Below are positions 8,464-16,666 of a stretch of 64,000 nucleotides of DNA, one piece after another. Position numbers and translations under genes: made by a program. The number at the start of each line of letters is the position of its first letter. Positions within the stretch are counted from its first letter, which is position 1. This DNA is from DYKG01 sp964596185 (lineage in GTDB: Bacteria; Muiribacteriota; Ozemobacteria; Ozemobacterales; Ozemobacteraceae), in assembly GCA_964596185.1 (NCBI GenBank), contig CAZQUE010000016.1:1-64000 (forward strand). The letters are read 5' to 3'. The notes beneath the pieces are model-generated. The model was not told the DNA's origin, searched no databases, and worked only from the letters and a program-made list of their open reading frames with translations.

Positions 8464-9816
8464 TTAGTCTTCGCTGGTTCCGACGATATTGTTCTCGCCG
8501 TCGCGCAAAGATTTGAGTAATTTCTTGAATGAACTTTGCAAATCTGATTTTACGACCAGAATTTCGCCGGCATGCAGAAGTGCAAGATTGATTCCTTCAA
8601 CCGAACCCATGACAAATTGGCGAGCATCGCCATCATACGAAATTGAAAATGAATCACAAGCAGGCAAATTAGCGAGGCCGTTTTTATTAAGTTGCTCAGC
8701 CGTTTCCTCGATGAACATGGCAACCCTTGCCCCTTCATAAAAGCTGAAAAAGCTCTCAATCAAGGGCTTTTCAACGACTTTGCCATTGCAGACCCAGTTT
8801 TGGTCTTTTAATTCGAGCAGAAAGGTTGAAGTAGCCTCTTTCAATTCGATCTGAGTGATTTTTGAAGGCTGAAGATCTGGCAGGCTTTTACTGCGCAAAT
8901 CATTAAATGATTTTTTAAGATTCTGCAAATCGGAATTGAGTATTGCGTGAATTGCCTTTTCTTCGTTGCGGCGAAAATAGGTTTCTGTTCCTGCAAATTC
9001 GCCGGTTTCGATTGAAAATTCCTGCCCGGAGTTATTGATCATACTAATTTTAAATGGCGGTGAGGCAAAGCCCCATTCTTCAGGTTTTTCAGGATTGTCC
9101 TGGACGAAGCGGGAAATTTTCAAGGTCTGCAAAGCCTGAATCAGGCCGGCAATAGCTTCTGCATCAGCGGGGGTGTCTTCTGGTTCAACCAGAAACCATT
9201 CAATCGCATCTCTTTTTTCCAAAACCAATTTTTGAACGCCTTCGCTGATTTCAATTCGCATGACGTTGCCAAAAGAATCGGCAAAAACAGCACGTTTGCG
9301 CAGATCCTGGATAGTCTTGAAAAAGTCACCGCGAATGTATCCCGGCACCAGAAAAACAGTTTTGCGATCATCGCGGCTAAGGTAAAAAGAGCCGCCTACC
9401 GGTGATTTACTGCCAAGAAACAATTCGACAGTGTCCGGACCGGCTGCCAGCTTGACCCGAGGTGAATTCTCATCGATTCCAAAAGCAGAGGTATCAGTAG
9501 CATTTTCGGCAACCACCATTTCTGATTTCAACTCAGCGAAGTGCCTGGTTATTCCATCAAGCTCCAGGGGTTCGACTTCAAATTCCCCCGGTTCGACGAT
9601 TTTGAACACAGCATTTTTTCTGACAACTTTAAGTGCTTCAGAAGAAGATTTTTGCCAGGCGATCAAGTCAATCTTTTCAGCAGGGAAAGGAATTATCTGT
9701 TGAGGCTTTTCCATTCCTGGCGGAAGAATTTCATCAACCTCGTAGTAATTTGCATAAACAAGAAGAATAATCAGAATGATGAACGCGATCAGAGTCGGTT
9801 GCAATCTCTTCTTCAT
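8464..9816 (-). CDS. DUF4340 domain protein of an ABC export system
   Basis: 450 residues with one N-terminal membrane anchor (about residues 7-25) and a large extracytoplasmic part. The repeated beta-rich pattern and motifs such as GSKSPVGGSFYLSRDD match DUF4340, a family of unknown function that regularly sits beside GldG-type proteins. It is the last gene of a four-gene leftward operon (ATPase, permease, GldG-like, this), only 3 nt from the gene before it. It is probably an envelope component of the ABC machinery; no catalytic motif is evident. The shared terminator at 8402 ends the operon. Confidence 0.8.
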   Translation of the reverse strand: MKKRLQPTLIAFIILIILLVYANYYEVDEILPPGMEKPQQIIPFPAEKIDLIAWQKSSSEALKVVRKNAVFKIVEPGEFEVEPLELDGITRHFAELKSEMVVAENATDTSAFGIDENSPRVKLAAGPDTVELFLGSKSPVGGSFYLSRDDRKTVFLVPGYIRGDFFKTIQDLRKRAVFADSFGNVMRIEISEGVQKLVLEKRDAIEWFLVEPEDTPADAEAIAGLIQALQTLKISRFVQDNPEKPEEWGFASPPFKISMINNSGQEFSIETGEFAGTETYFRRNEEKAIHAILNSDLQNLKKSFNDLRSKSLPDLQPSKITQIELKEATSTFLLELKDQNWVCNGKVVEKPLIESFFSFYEGARVAMFIEETAEQLNKNGLANLPACDSFSISYDGDARQFVMGSVEGINLALLHAGEILVVKSDLQSSFKKLLKSLRDGENNIVGTSED

Positions 9817-9819
9817 GAC

Positions 9820-11421
9820 TCAAACCCTCCTTCGCAGCATGAACACGAATCCACCAAGAATAACGATCAACATCGGAGAAACGATTACACAGAAGGTAAA
9901 GATTCGGTTTGCTGCATTTTCATCGATAACAACTTCCGAAATTTCAACAACTTTGGGGCGAATTGAGATCATCTGTTCCTGACCTAACATCCAGTTAATG
10001 CTGTTAATGATCAGATCTTTGTTGCCACCGAAAGGTAGATACGCATTTCCCATAAAGTCGGCGTCGCCGAAAACAAGTATTTTTGAGGCAGTTGCCGTTC
10101 GATAATCTTCAAGGGCAACCGCGAGCTTCAAAGGGCCTCGAGCGTCTTTTCCCTCTTCAAATGCAAGATTGATTTCATCACCTGGCTTCAAGCCTCTTTT
10201 TGCCCAGGAATTCTCGACAGTTTCAAGATAAGTCACGGCATTATAACCATCTCGGCCTTCAACAGTGAGGCTCCGACAGTGGAACATAATGCAGATGAGA
10301 TTTGCGGATTTAATCGGAGCTAATGCCTTATGGCTGGTAAGCTCCGGGGCAACGGTCCAATACTGCCGTTGGATGCCACGCGGATCCACAACCACGTCCT
10401 GATTTGCCAGAACACCATATTCTTCGAGCATGAACCGCTCAAGTATAGAAGTCTGACTCAAAGGATCTAGAGCGATGAACAAATGACCGTGGCGGCCTTT
10501 TACAAAAGTGCGAATTTTCTCTATTTCAGTCTGAAGGAAATCGCTCTGAGGAGCGACGATAACCAGAAGGCTAGTATCTTCAGGAATATCTCCCTCGACA
10601 AGATTAACTTCATCGACATCATAGTTTTCACGAATCAAAAGCTCATTGAGTCTAACGACATCCCGATTGGCGTAACCACTTATTGAAGCTTCACCATGCC
10701 CTTTCACAAAGGAGATCTTTCTTTTTCTACCACTGGTTACGTTTAAAATGGCAGAGGTCATGATTTGCTCACCCTTGAATTTTGGGCGAGCATCTGTTCC
10801 TGCATAGGGTGAAGGCAGCTCAAAAATATCAGTTCCCATAATGTCTTTGCGATTAGATTCACACTGGACGACAATTGTTCCAGGAGAACGAACATTCATT
10901 GCCTTAACTGTCATTGGATCTCGAAAAGGATCAACGAAGCTTACCTGGAGTTTTTTACTGTGCCTTTTATATTCAAGCAAGAGTTCTTTGACGATTTGTT
11001 CTTCGGCAGCGCCCTTGGGATAAAAGGCAGTTACCTTGATATCTTTATCCAGATTTCTGGCGATCTGTATGGTCTGTTCAGACAGGGTGAACATTTTGTT
11101 GCGAGTAAAATCATAACGGAAATTACGCCTGAACCCGATATGTGACAGAACTGCGCCAATAGCAATGATAATCAGAATCAAGGCAATGTCATTAACCCAA
11201 AGTATGGTTTTTCTGTTTTTTAAAAGCTCATCGACCATAGCTGGGCGCAGAAGGAAAGAAACAGCAGCAATCATCACGCCGGAAGCCAAAATGCCGACTG
11301 CGAGCTTTCCCTGATCTGAAAAATTCAGGTAAACAAGAATCGAAGCGGCCATCATCAGCAAACCAAAAATCAAAACCAGATAGGGAAAAACAGGTATTTC
11401 AATTCTTCTTTTGTCGGCCAT
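9820..11421 (-). CDS. GldG-like ABC auxiliary membrane protein
   Basis: About 533 residues. Two helices near the N-terminus (about 12-60) and another near residues 75-95 are followed by a large soluble domain. That domain belongs to the ABC-type uncharacterised transport family (GldG/DUF7088 style), with IKVTAFYPKG early and a Rossmann-like segment around SLLVIVAPQSDF. A final helix lies near the C-terminus. A GGAGG site sits 8 nt before the ATG at 11421, better placed than the upstream in-frame GTG at 11436, so 11421 is preferred. In Bacteroidetes GldG works with GldA and GldF in gliding/secretion; outside that phylum the role is unknown. Confidence 0.8.
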   Translation of the reverse strand: MADKRRIEIPVFPYLVLIFGLLMMAASILVYLNFSDQGKLAVGILASGVMIAAVSFLLRPAMVDELLKNRKTILWVNDIALILIIIAIGAVLSHIGFRRNFRYDFTRNKMFTLSEQTIQIARNLDKDIKVTAFYPKGAAEEQIVKELLLEYKRHSKKLQVSFVDPFRDPMTVKAMNVRSPGTIVVQCESNRKDIMGTDIFELPSPYAGTDARPKFKGEQIMTSAILNVTSGRKRKISFVKGHGEASISGYANRDVVRLNELLIRENYDVDEVNLVEGDIPEDTSLLVIVAPQSDFLQTEIEKIRTFVKGRHGHLFIALDPLSQTSILERFMLEEYGVLANQDVVVDPRGIQRQYWTVAPELTSHKALAPIKSANLICIMFHCRSLTVEGRDGYNAVTYLETVENSWAKRGLKPGDEINLAFEEGKDARGPLKLAVALEDYRTATASKILVFGDADFMGNAYLPFGGNKDLIINSINWMLGQEQMISIRPKVVEISEVVIDENAANRIFTFCVIVSPMLIVILGGFVFMLRRRV

Positions 11422-11426
11422 TTGAG

Positions 11427-12137
11427 TTACCTCCACCTTTCTGATTCCAGCACTCTGGTTGTCAGCACCAGCCAGATAACCGTAAACACGATGAAAAAGA
11501 TGAGATTGCCGCTATCAACAACGCCTCTTAAAAAGTCAGAATAACGATCGAAGATGGAGAGGCTGCCAAGCATCTGTCCGAACCAGTTATCGAAGGCGTG
11601 CTTTGCCCAGCCAAAAATCCAGAAAAGCATCAATCCGCCGAAGCTCAGCATCGCTGAAACAATCTGGTTTTCGCTCAAGGAGCTGGTGAAAAGTCCTAGG
11701 GATACAAAGGCGGAACTGAGCATCAACAAGCCAAGATATCCGCTGTAAACCGGGCCCATGTCGAAATCGGTAGAGTATCTTGAAAGAAGCAGCGGGTATT
11801 GAATTGTCAGCAAGATAAGGGATATATAAAGCAACATGCCGGCGAGAAACTTTCCCAAAACAATTTCCATTGGTGAAACCGGCGAAGTTAGCAGCAATTC
11901 CATGGTCTTGCCTTTTCGTTCTTCGCTCAAAAGGCGCATGGTCAAGACGGGCGAAGCAAGAAGCAAAATAAAGGAAGCGTTATAAAGCAATGGTTCCAAC
12001 GTAGCCATTTTGCTGGTTACCAGGACAACCCAGAATAGATAGCCAACGATGAGCAGGAAAGAAGCGAAAACAATATATGCAATTGGAGAGTAAAAAAATG
12101 ACTGCAGCTCTTTTTTCATGACGGCAATTATTTTCAT
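11427..12137 (-). CDS. ABC-2 type permease, GldF-like
   Basis: 236 residues with about six hydrophobic segments, typical of the short ABC-2 permeases of GldF/NosY type. The segment MRLLSEERKGKTMELLLTSP (about 67-86) is the conserved cytoplasmic region of this family. Its ATG overlaps the stop of the ATPase gene by 4 nt, implying translational coupling and a shared complex. Substrate unknown. Confidence 0.85.
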   Translation of the reverse strand: MKIIAVMKKELQSFFYSPIAYIVFASFLLIVGYLFWVVLVTSKMATLEPLLYNASFILLLASPVLTMRLLSEERKGKTMELLLTSPVSPMEIVLGKFLAGMLLYISLILLTIQYPLLLSRYSTDFDMGPVYSGYLGLLMLSSAFVSLGLFTSSLSENQIVSAMLSFGGLMLFWIFGWAKHAFDNWFGQMLGSLSIFDRYSDFLRGVVDSGNLIFFIVFTVIWLVLTTRVLESERWR

Positions 12138-13081
12138 GCTTCGTCCCTCCTTTCTTCATTTCGGGTGAGTTTGATGAACACATCTTCAAGTGTGGCCCGC
12201 ACAGGAGAAATCTGTCTAAAAATTCCGCCAGTAGAGGAAACTTTGGCAAAAAATCTGTCAAACTCATTTTCAGATGACAATTCAAGCCTGAATTTGATCA
12301 AGCCTTCTGCATCATTCCGGTCAGCAATTGCTTTTTCAGGCAATTCATCAAGAATTTTCAAAGTTTCACCGGAATCGGCTGGCTTCAACAAGACATCCCA
12401 GGCTGTTTTTCCAGAAGCTCCCTTTTCGAGATTATCAACGGTATCAACGGCGACGATTTCCCCTTCATTAATGATAATGGCCCGATTACAGGTCATACTG
12501 ACTTCAGCCAGATAATGAGTGGACAAAATAATGGTATGATCCTTGGCCAGATCTTTAATCAGGCTGCGAATCTCAATGATTTGATTAGGGTCCAGTCCAA
12601 CGGTCGGTTCATCGAGAATCAATACTTCAGGGTTATGCAGCAGAGCCTGGGCAATGCCGACTCTTTGCCGAAATCCTTTAGAGAGATGGCCGATAATGCG
12701 CTTAAGATAATCTTTCAAGCCGATTCTGTCAGCAATTTCAACTATTCTTTCTTTTCTGATTTTGCGTGAAAGTTCTTTTATTTCGCCAACGAAATTTAAA
12801 TAGGCTTCAACTGTCATTTCTGGATAAAGCGGCGGTGTTTCGGGCAAATAACCAAGACGGCGACGCACCTCGTAAGATTCTTCGAAGACGTCGAAACCAG
12901 CAACCGTAGCCGCCCCAGAGGATGCTGGCAAAAAGCTGGTTAAAATTCTCATTGCGGTGGTTTTTCCTGCGCCGTTCGGACCTAGAAGTCCCAGCACCTC
13001 ACCCTTTCCGACGCTGAAACTAATATCATTCAGTGCCCTGAAATTACCATAAAATTTCGTGATGTTTTTCATCTCGATCAC
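12134..13081 (-). CDS. ABC transporter ATPase, GldA-like
   Basis: 315 residues. Walker A is GPNGAGKTT near residue 35, the signature region is LSKGFRQRVG near 134, Walker B is LILDEPTVGLD near 154 and the switch His is in STHYLAEV near 190. The extra C-terminal domain is typical of GldA/CcmA-type ATPases that pair with ABC-2 permeases. It starts at GTG with an AAAGGAGG site at 13092-13099. First gene of the four-gene operon. Confidence 0.92.
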   Translation of the reverse strand: MIEMKNITKFYGNFRALNDISFSVGKGEVLGLLGPNGAGKTTAMRILTSFLPASSGAATVAGFDVFEESYEVRRRLGYLPETPPLYPEMTVEAYLNFVGEIKELSRKIRKERIVEIADRIGLKDYLKRIIGHLSKGFRQRVGIAQALLHNPEVLILDEPTVGLDPNQIIEIRSLIKDLAKDHTIILSTHYLAEVSMTCNRAIIINEGEIVAVDTVDNLEKGASGKTAWDVLLKPADSGETLKILDELPEKAIADRNDAEGLIKFRLELSSENEFDRFFAKVSSTGGIFRQISPVRATLEDVFIKLTRNEERRDEA

Positions 13082-13118
13082 GGAATAATACCTCCTTTAT
13101 CGTTGGCAGCAGCGGCCA

Positions 13119-13135
13119 GGTCATTTGATTTGACC
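13119..13135. promoter_or_regulatory. small inverted repeat in a divergent intergenic region
   Basis: GGTCA (13119-13123) and TGACC (13131-13135) flank a 7-bp centre between the ABC operon and the glycosyltransferase gene. It could be an operator for either direction, but short repeats like this also arise by chance. Confidence 0.25.
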
Positions 13136-13246
13136 CCTGTGCGCCGGAAAAGTTCCCAAATTGTCTAAGTTTAATCTGTTTCTGCAGCTTGAAATTAACC
13201 ACTTTATCTGCGATAATTTTCGAAAACTGCCGAAAAGGAATTTTCA

Positions 13247-14032
13247 ATGCCAACCCTTGGAATTTCGCTCATTGCACACAACGAAGAAGGACAGATCGCC
13301 AATGCACTAAATTCTGCAGGTTTTGCTGATGATATAGTCGTTGTTAACTGTGAGTCAACAGACAAAACAGAAGAAATTGCAAAAAGTTTTGCCAATGTGC
13401 GTCTGTTCAATCGACCGAACAATAAGAATCTGAATATAAATAAAAGTTTCGGCTTCGAACAACTCGAGACTGACTGGATTTTTTATCTCGACCCGGACGA
13501 AATAATTACTTCTGAGCTCGCTGCTGAGATAAAGCAGGCAATCGCTTCAGACAAATTTGCGGCTTACAAACTGCCGAGAAAGAACATCTTTTTTGGACGC
13601 TGGCTGGCGCATGGCAGTCAATATCCAGATTTGCAGCTAAGGCTTTTTAAGCGTGGCGCGGCCGGGTTCGCCAATAAGCATGTTCATGAAATGCTCGAGG
13701 TCAAAGGTGAAACGGGCTTACTGAAAGAACCTTTTGAGCATCACCCTTATCCAACTTTATCTGACTATATTAGAAAAATGAATTTTTATACTGGTTTTCA
13801 GGCTGAGTTCTGGCAAAAAACAGGAATGAACGTTCATGTTTTCAACAAATTCCGGTTTATGTTTCTTAAGCCCTATTTCAGATTTTTGCGCCGTTTTTTG
13901 TTAAAACAGGGCTTCAGAGACGGCTGGCAAGGATTTGTCGCTGCAACCGGCGATGCTTTTCAACAGGTAATCAGCTTTGCAAAACTTTTGGAGATGCAGA
14001 ATCAGAAAAATGAAAATCATCCAGATTCTTAA
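13247..14032 (+). CDS. family 2 glycosyltransferase (WaaE/KdtX type)
   Basis: 261 residues. The N-terminal GT-A fold begins SLIAHNEEGQI, carries VVNCESTDKTEEIA as nucleotide-binding turn and has DPDE (about residues 83-86) as the metal-binding acidic motif. The region RLFKRG followed by HEMLEVKGETG is typical of the WaaE/KdtX branch of LPS-core transferases. AAAAGGA precedes the ATG at good spacing. Its 3' end overlaps the next glycosyltransferase by 23 nt, so the pair probably acts in cell-surface glycan synthesis. The sugar and acceptor cannot be deduced. Confidence 0.85.
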   Translation: MPTLGISLIAHNEEGQIANALNSAGFADDIVVVNCESTDKTEEIAKSFANVRLFNRPNNKNLNINKSFGFEQLETDWIFYLDPDEIITSELAAEIKQAIASDKFAAYKLPRKNIFFGRWLAHGSQYPDLQLRLFKRGAAGFANKHVHEMLEVKGETGLLKEPFEHHPYPTLSDYIRKMNFYTGFQAEFWQKTGMNVHVFNKFRFMFLKPYFRFLRRFLLKQGFRDGWQGFVAATGDAFQQVISFAKLLEMQNQKNENHPDS

Positions 14033-15137
14033 TTCACCAAATTGGAGCGGTGCATCCAATTATTGCATTCAAGTATCACAGGAACTAATCAAACAAGGGC
14101 ACCAGGTGTTGCTTTTGACCGAACCGGGCAAACCTTCCTACCGTGCAGAAAAAGCGGGAATCCCGATTGATACGACCATAAGACTGAATCATCGCAACCC
14201 GGCATTGTATGTTCATGCCATGAAGCGAATGAAAACGATCTTCAGGCAATTTAAACCTGATATTATCTCGGCTCATATAAATGAAGGCGCCTGGATGGCA
14301 GGACTGATTGCAAAAAGGTTTTCTCCGGAAAGTATAGTTGCGCGGGTACGAACCGACATAGACCCACCAAAAGGGCATTTTATCAATCGATATGTACATC
14401 ATCACTGGACCGACCATCTTGTTGTCGGTTCAATTCTTCACAAAAAGCTTTGCCATGAAATTCTCGATTATGATCTTGAAAAGATCAGCGTAGTTTATGG
14501 CGGGGTTGACGCAGATCGATTCAATTCGGCCAATTATCCAGGGAAAAGCTTTCGCCGAGAGATAAACGCCGCCGATGATGAAGTCCTGATCGGTCTTTTA
14601 GCACGCCTGGATCCGGTAAAGGGCCATGAATATGCGATTGAAGCCTTCAAGCAGTTGGCCAATCTTAAAACTAAATTCAGGCTGGTAGCTTTGGGTTATG
14701 AAAACGAAAGAACTTTTGCCTGGCTGCATGACCTGGCAAATCGGTCGGGAATCGGCGACAAGGTCGTTTCTTTCGGTTTGCGCCAGGATCTGCCGCAGGT
14801 AATTGCCAGCCTTGACCTTGGTCTGATAACCTCTATCGGCTCAGAAGCAAATTCACGGGCGGCCCTTGAATTCATGGCTTCAAGCAAACCGGTAGTTGGG
14901 ACATCGGTAGGAGTGATTCCAGAAATCATTAGTGATGGTGAGCAAGGCTACATTGTACCCGCCAGAAATCCCGGCGCAACTGCGCAGGCTTTGAGAAAGC
15001 TCATCGAGAATCCGGTTTTGCGGCATAATTTTGGCAAACAGGCACGCGAAAGGGTTTTGCAAAACTTTTCCCTGGAAAAGTTTGGCAAGGTCATGGAAAG
15101 CGTTTACCTGAGACTGATCGATAAATTTAGACCCTGA
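14010..15137 (+). CDS. family 4 glycosyltransferase
   Basis: About 375 residues with a two-Rossmann GT-B fold. The N-terminal domain starts IIQILNSPNWSGASNY. The C-terminal domain has LARLDPVKGHEYAIEAF and GLITSIGSEANSRAALEFMA, which contains the nucleotide-sugar ribose-binding acidic residue, followed by SKPVVGTSVGVIPEII. The ATG at 14010 is preferred to the in-frame one at 13977 because conserved sequence begins there; it lies inside the end of the upstream transferase gene. Likely lipopolysaccharide or other surface-glycan work. Confidence 0.87.
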   Translation: MKIIQILNSPNWSGASNYCIQVSQELIKQGHQVLLLTEPGKPSYRAEKAGIPIDTTIRLNHRNPALYVHAMKRMKTIFRQFKPDIISAHINEGAWMAGLIAKRFSPESIVARVRTDIDPPKGHFINRYVHHHWTDHLVVGSILHKKLCHEILDYDLEKISVVYGGVDADRFNSANYPGKSFRREINAADDEVLIGLLARLDPVKGHEYAIEAFKQLANLKTKFRLVALGYENERTFAWLHDLANRSGIGDKVVSFGLRQDLPQVIASLDLGLITSIGSEANSRAALEFMASSKPVVGTSVGVIPEIISDGEQGYIVPARNPGATAQALRKLIENPVLRHNFGKQARERVLQNFSLEKFGKVMESVYLRLIDKFRP

Positions 15138-15198
15138 CCATTGACAATGCTTTGAAGATTAAAATAGAATCCCACACAATTCAACGGGGTACATTACT

Positions 15199-16647
15199 TT
15201 GCAATTATTCAGAAATTTTTCAATTAAAACCAGAATTATCGTCACTTTTCTTCTGGCCACTTTCTTTCCGGTCATAATCTATCTGTACGTTCAATATACC
15301 GGAATCGTCATCAGCAATTCCACCGCGCTGTTCATCGGCATAATCGCTCTGCTAAACGCTCTGGCAACAGGCTTTATGGTCGCCGGCTCAATTACAGGGC
15401 CACTGGAGATCGTTCTTAGCTCTTTACAATCTTTTCAGACAAGAAAATCAGTGGCTTCGATCAATGACAACGGTTTCGACGAGCTTTCAGAATTAACAGG
15501 GGAGCTGAATCGCCTTTACAGCGAATGGAACCGTGAAATCATAACTCTTGGCAAAAAACAGTTGCAGCAGGAAAAAAGCAGCGAAAAGAACGAGCAGCAG
15601 ATCAGCAATCTTGAAAAGCAGCTCGATCTGACCAGGTCCTGTCTCAATGTTGCTCAGATGCTTAACACTACATTTGACTTTCAAAGTAACCTCAAGGCAA
15701 TTCTAGATGAGGCGATTCAAACAATCAACGTTCAGTGGGCCTCAGTATTGCTGATAAACCGGGAGCGCAACGAAATGACGGTTGCCTGCGTAAGAGGAGT
15801 TGAAAAAAGCCTTCTCGATGCGCTTGCCGATGAAGAGTATCCCGCGATTCGTCTCAAGCCCCATGAAGGACTGGCTGGGCAGGTAATCAAAGAGGGTCTG
15901 CCTCTGATTGCAAACAAAGGATTCAAAGATCCAAGATTCAAACAATTCAGTGAATTCAGTCGCCGTGATGAAAAGATTGCGAGCCTGCTTTGCGCACCAA
16001 TTACCAGCGCAGACGGAACTGTCCTGGGAGTCATGAATTTTATCAATCGAGTTTCTCCACCGGTTTTTCGCAATGAGGATCTGCCTTATGTAAAAGATCT
16101 TTGCGGGCTTGCGTCTTTGGTAATCGAACGCAACCGGCTTTATAGAAATCTTTTTGTCGATGAAGAAACCGGACTGGCCGCCCATAATGTCTGGCGCGGT
16201 TACTTTAACGAAGAAGCGGCGCGTTCGGTCAGATATGTTCAGCCGCTCACGGTATTGATTGCAGACATCGACGACTACAAAAAGCTTGTAAACAAAACCA
16301 ACAATGAATTTGCCAATGAGATCGGTGATGCCTGCGGCAAAGAGCTCAAAAGGCTTTTACGTGACACCGACACCGCATCATGCGTTCAGGAAAGATTTTT
16401 CGTGCTGTTGCCCAACACCGACACAGCAGGCGGTGTGTTTCTTGCTGGGCGTTTGAAAGAGGCTCTTGAACGCCTCAGCTTTAACTTTGACCAGGAAGCG
16501 TTTAAAATAACCATGTCCATAGGCATTGCCAGCTATCCTGACAATGTTCCCGATCCGAAATTGCTCAGCAAAAATGCGATATCGGCGCTGAACAAAGCCC
16601 ATGAAGACGGCGGCAATCGCGCTTCCATTTTCCGCATTCAGAATTGA
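15199..16647 (+). CDS. membrane GAF protein with degenerate GGDEF domain
   Basis: 482 residues starting at TTG, with GGGG about 9 nt upstream. Two membrane helices (about 13-33 and 42-65) lead into a HAMP-like and coiled-coil region (about 66-148). A GAF sensor domain (about 155-312) and a GGDEF-type domain (about 320-480) follow. Metal-binding ADIDDY (D356, D358) is kept, but the GGDEF signature at 397-401 reads Q-E-R-F-F, which removes the substrate-binding glycines and catalytic carboxylates. Diguanylate cyclase activity is therefore unlikely; a binding or partner-regulating role is more plausible. It precedes metG by 19 nt and may be co-transcribed with it. Confidence 0.82.
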   Translation: MQLFRNFSIKTRIIVTFLLATFFPVIIYLYVQYTGIVISNSTALFIGIIALLNALATGFMVAGSITGPLEIVLSSLQSFQTRKSVASINDNGFDELSELTGELNRLYSEWNREIITLGKKQLQQEKSSEKNEQQISNLEKQLDLTRSCLNVAQMLNTTFDFQSNLKAILDEAIQTINVQWASVLLINRERNEMTVACVRGVEKSLLDALADEEYPAIRLKPHEGLAGQVIKEGLPLIANKGFKDPRFKQFSEFSRRDEKIASLLCAPITSADGTVLGVMNFINRVSPPVFRNEDLPYVKDLCGLASLVIERNRLYRNLFVDEETGLAAHNVWRGYFNEEAARSVRYVQPLTVLIADIDDYKKLVNKTNNEFANEIGDACGKELKRLLRDTDTASCVQERFFVLLPNTDTAGGVFLAGRLKEALERLSFNFDQEAFKITMSIGIASYPDNVPDPKLLSKNAISALNKAHEDGGNRASIFRIQN

Positions 16648-16666
16648 TTTTTTCACGAGGTTAAAA

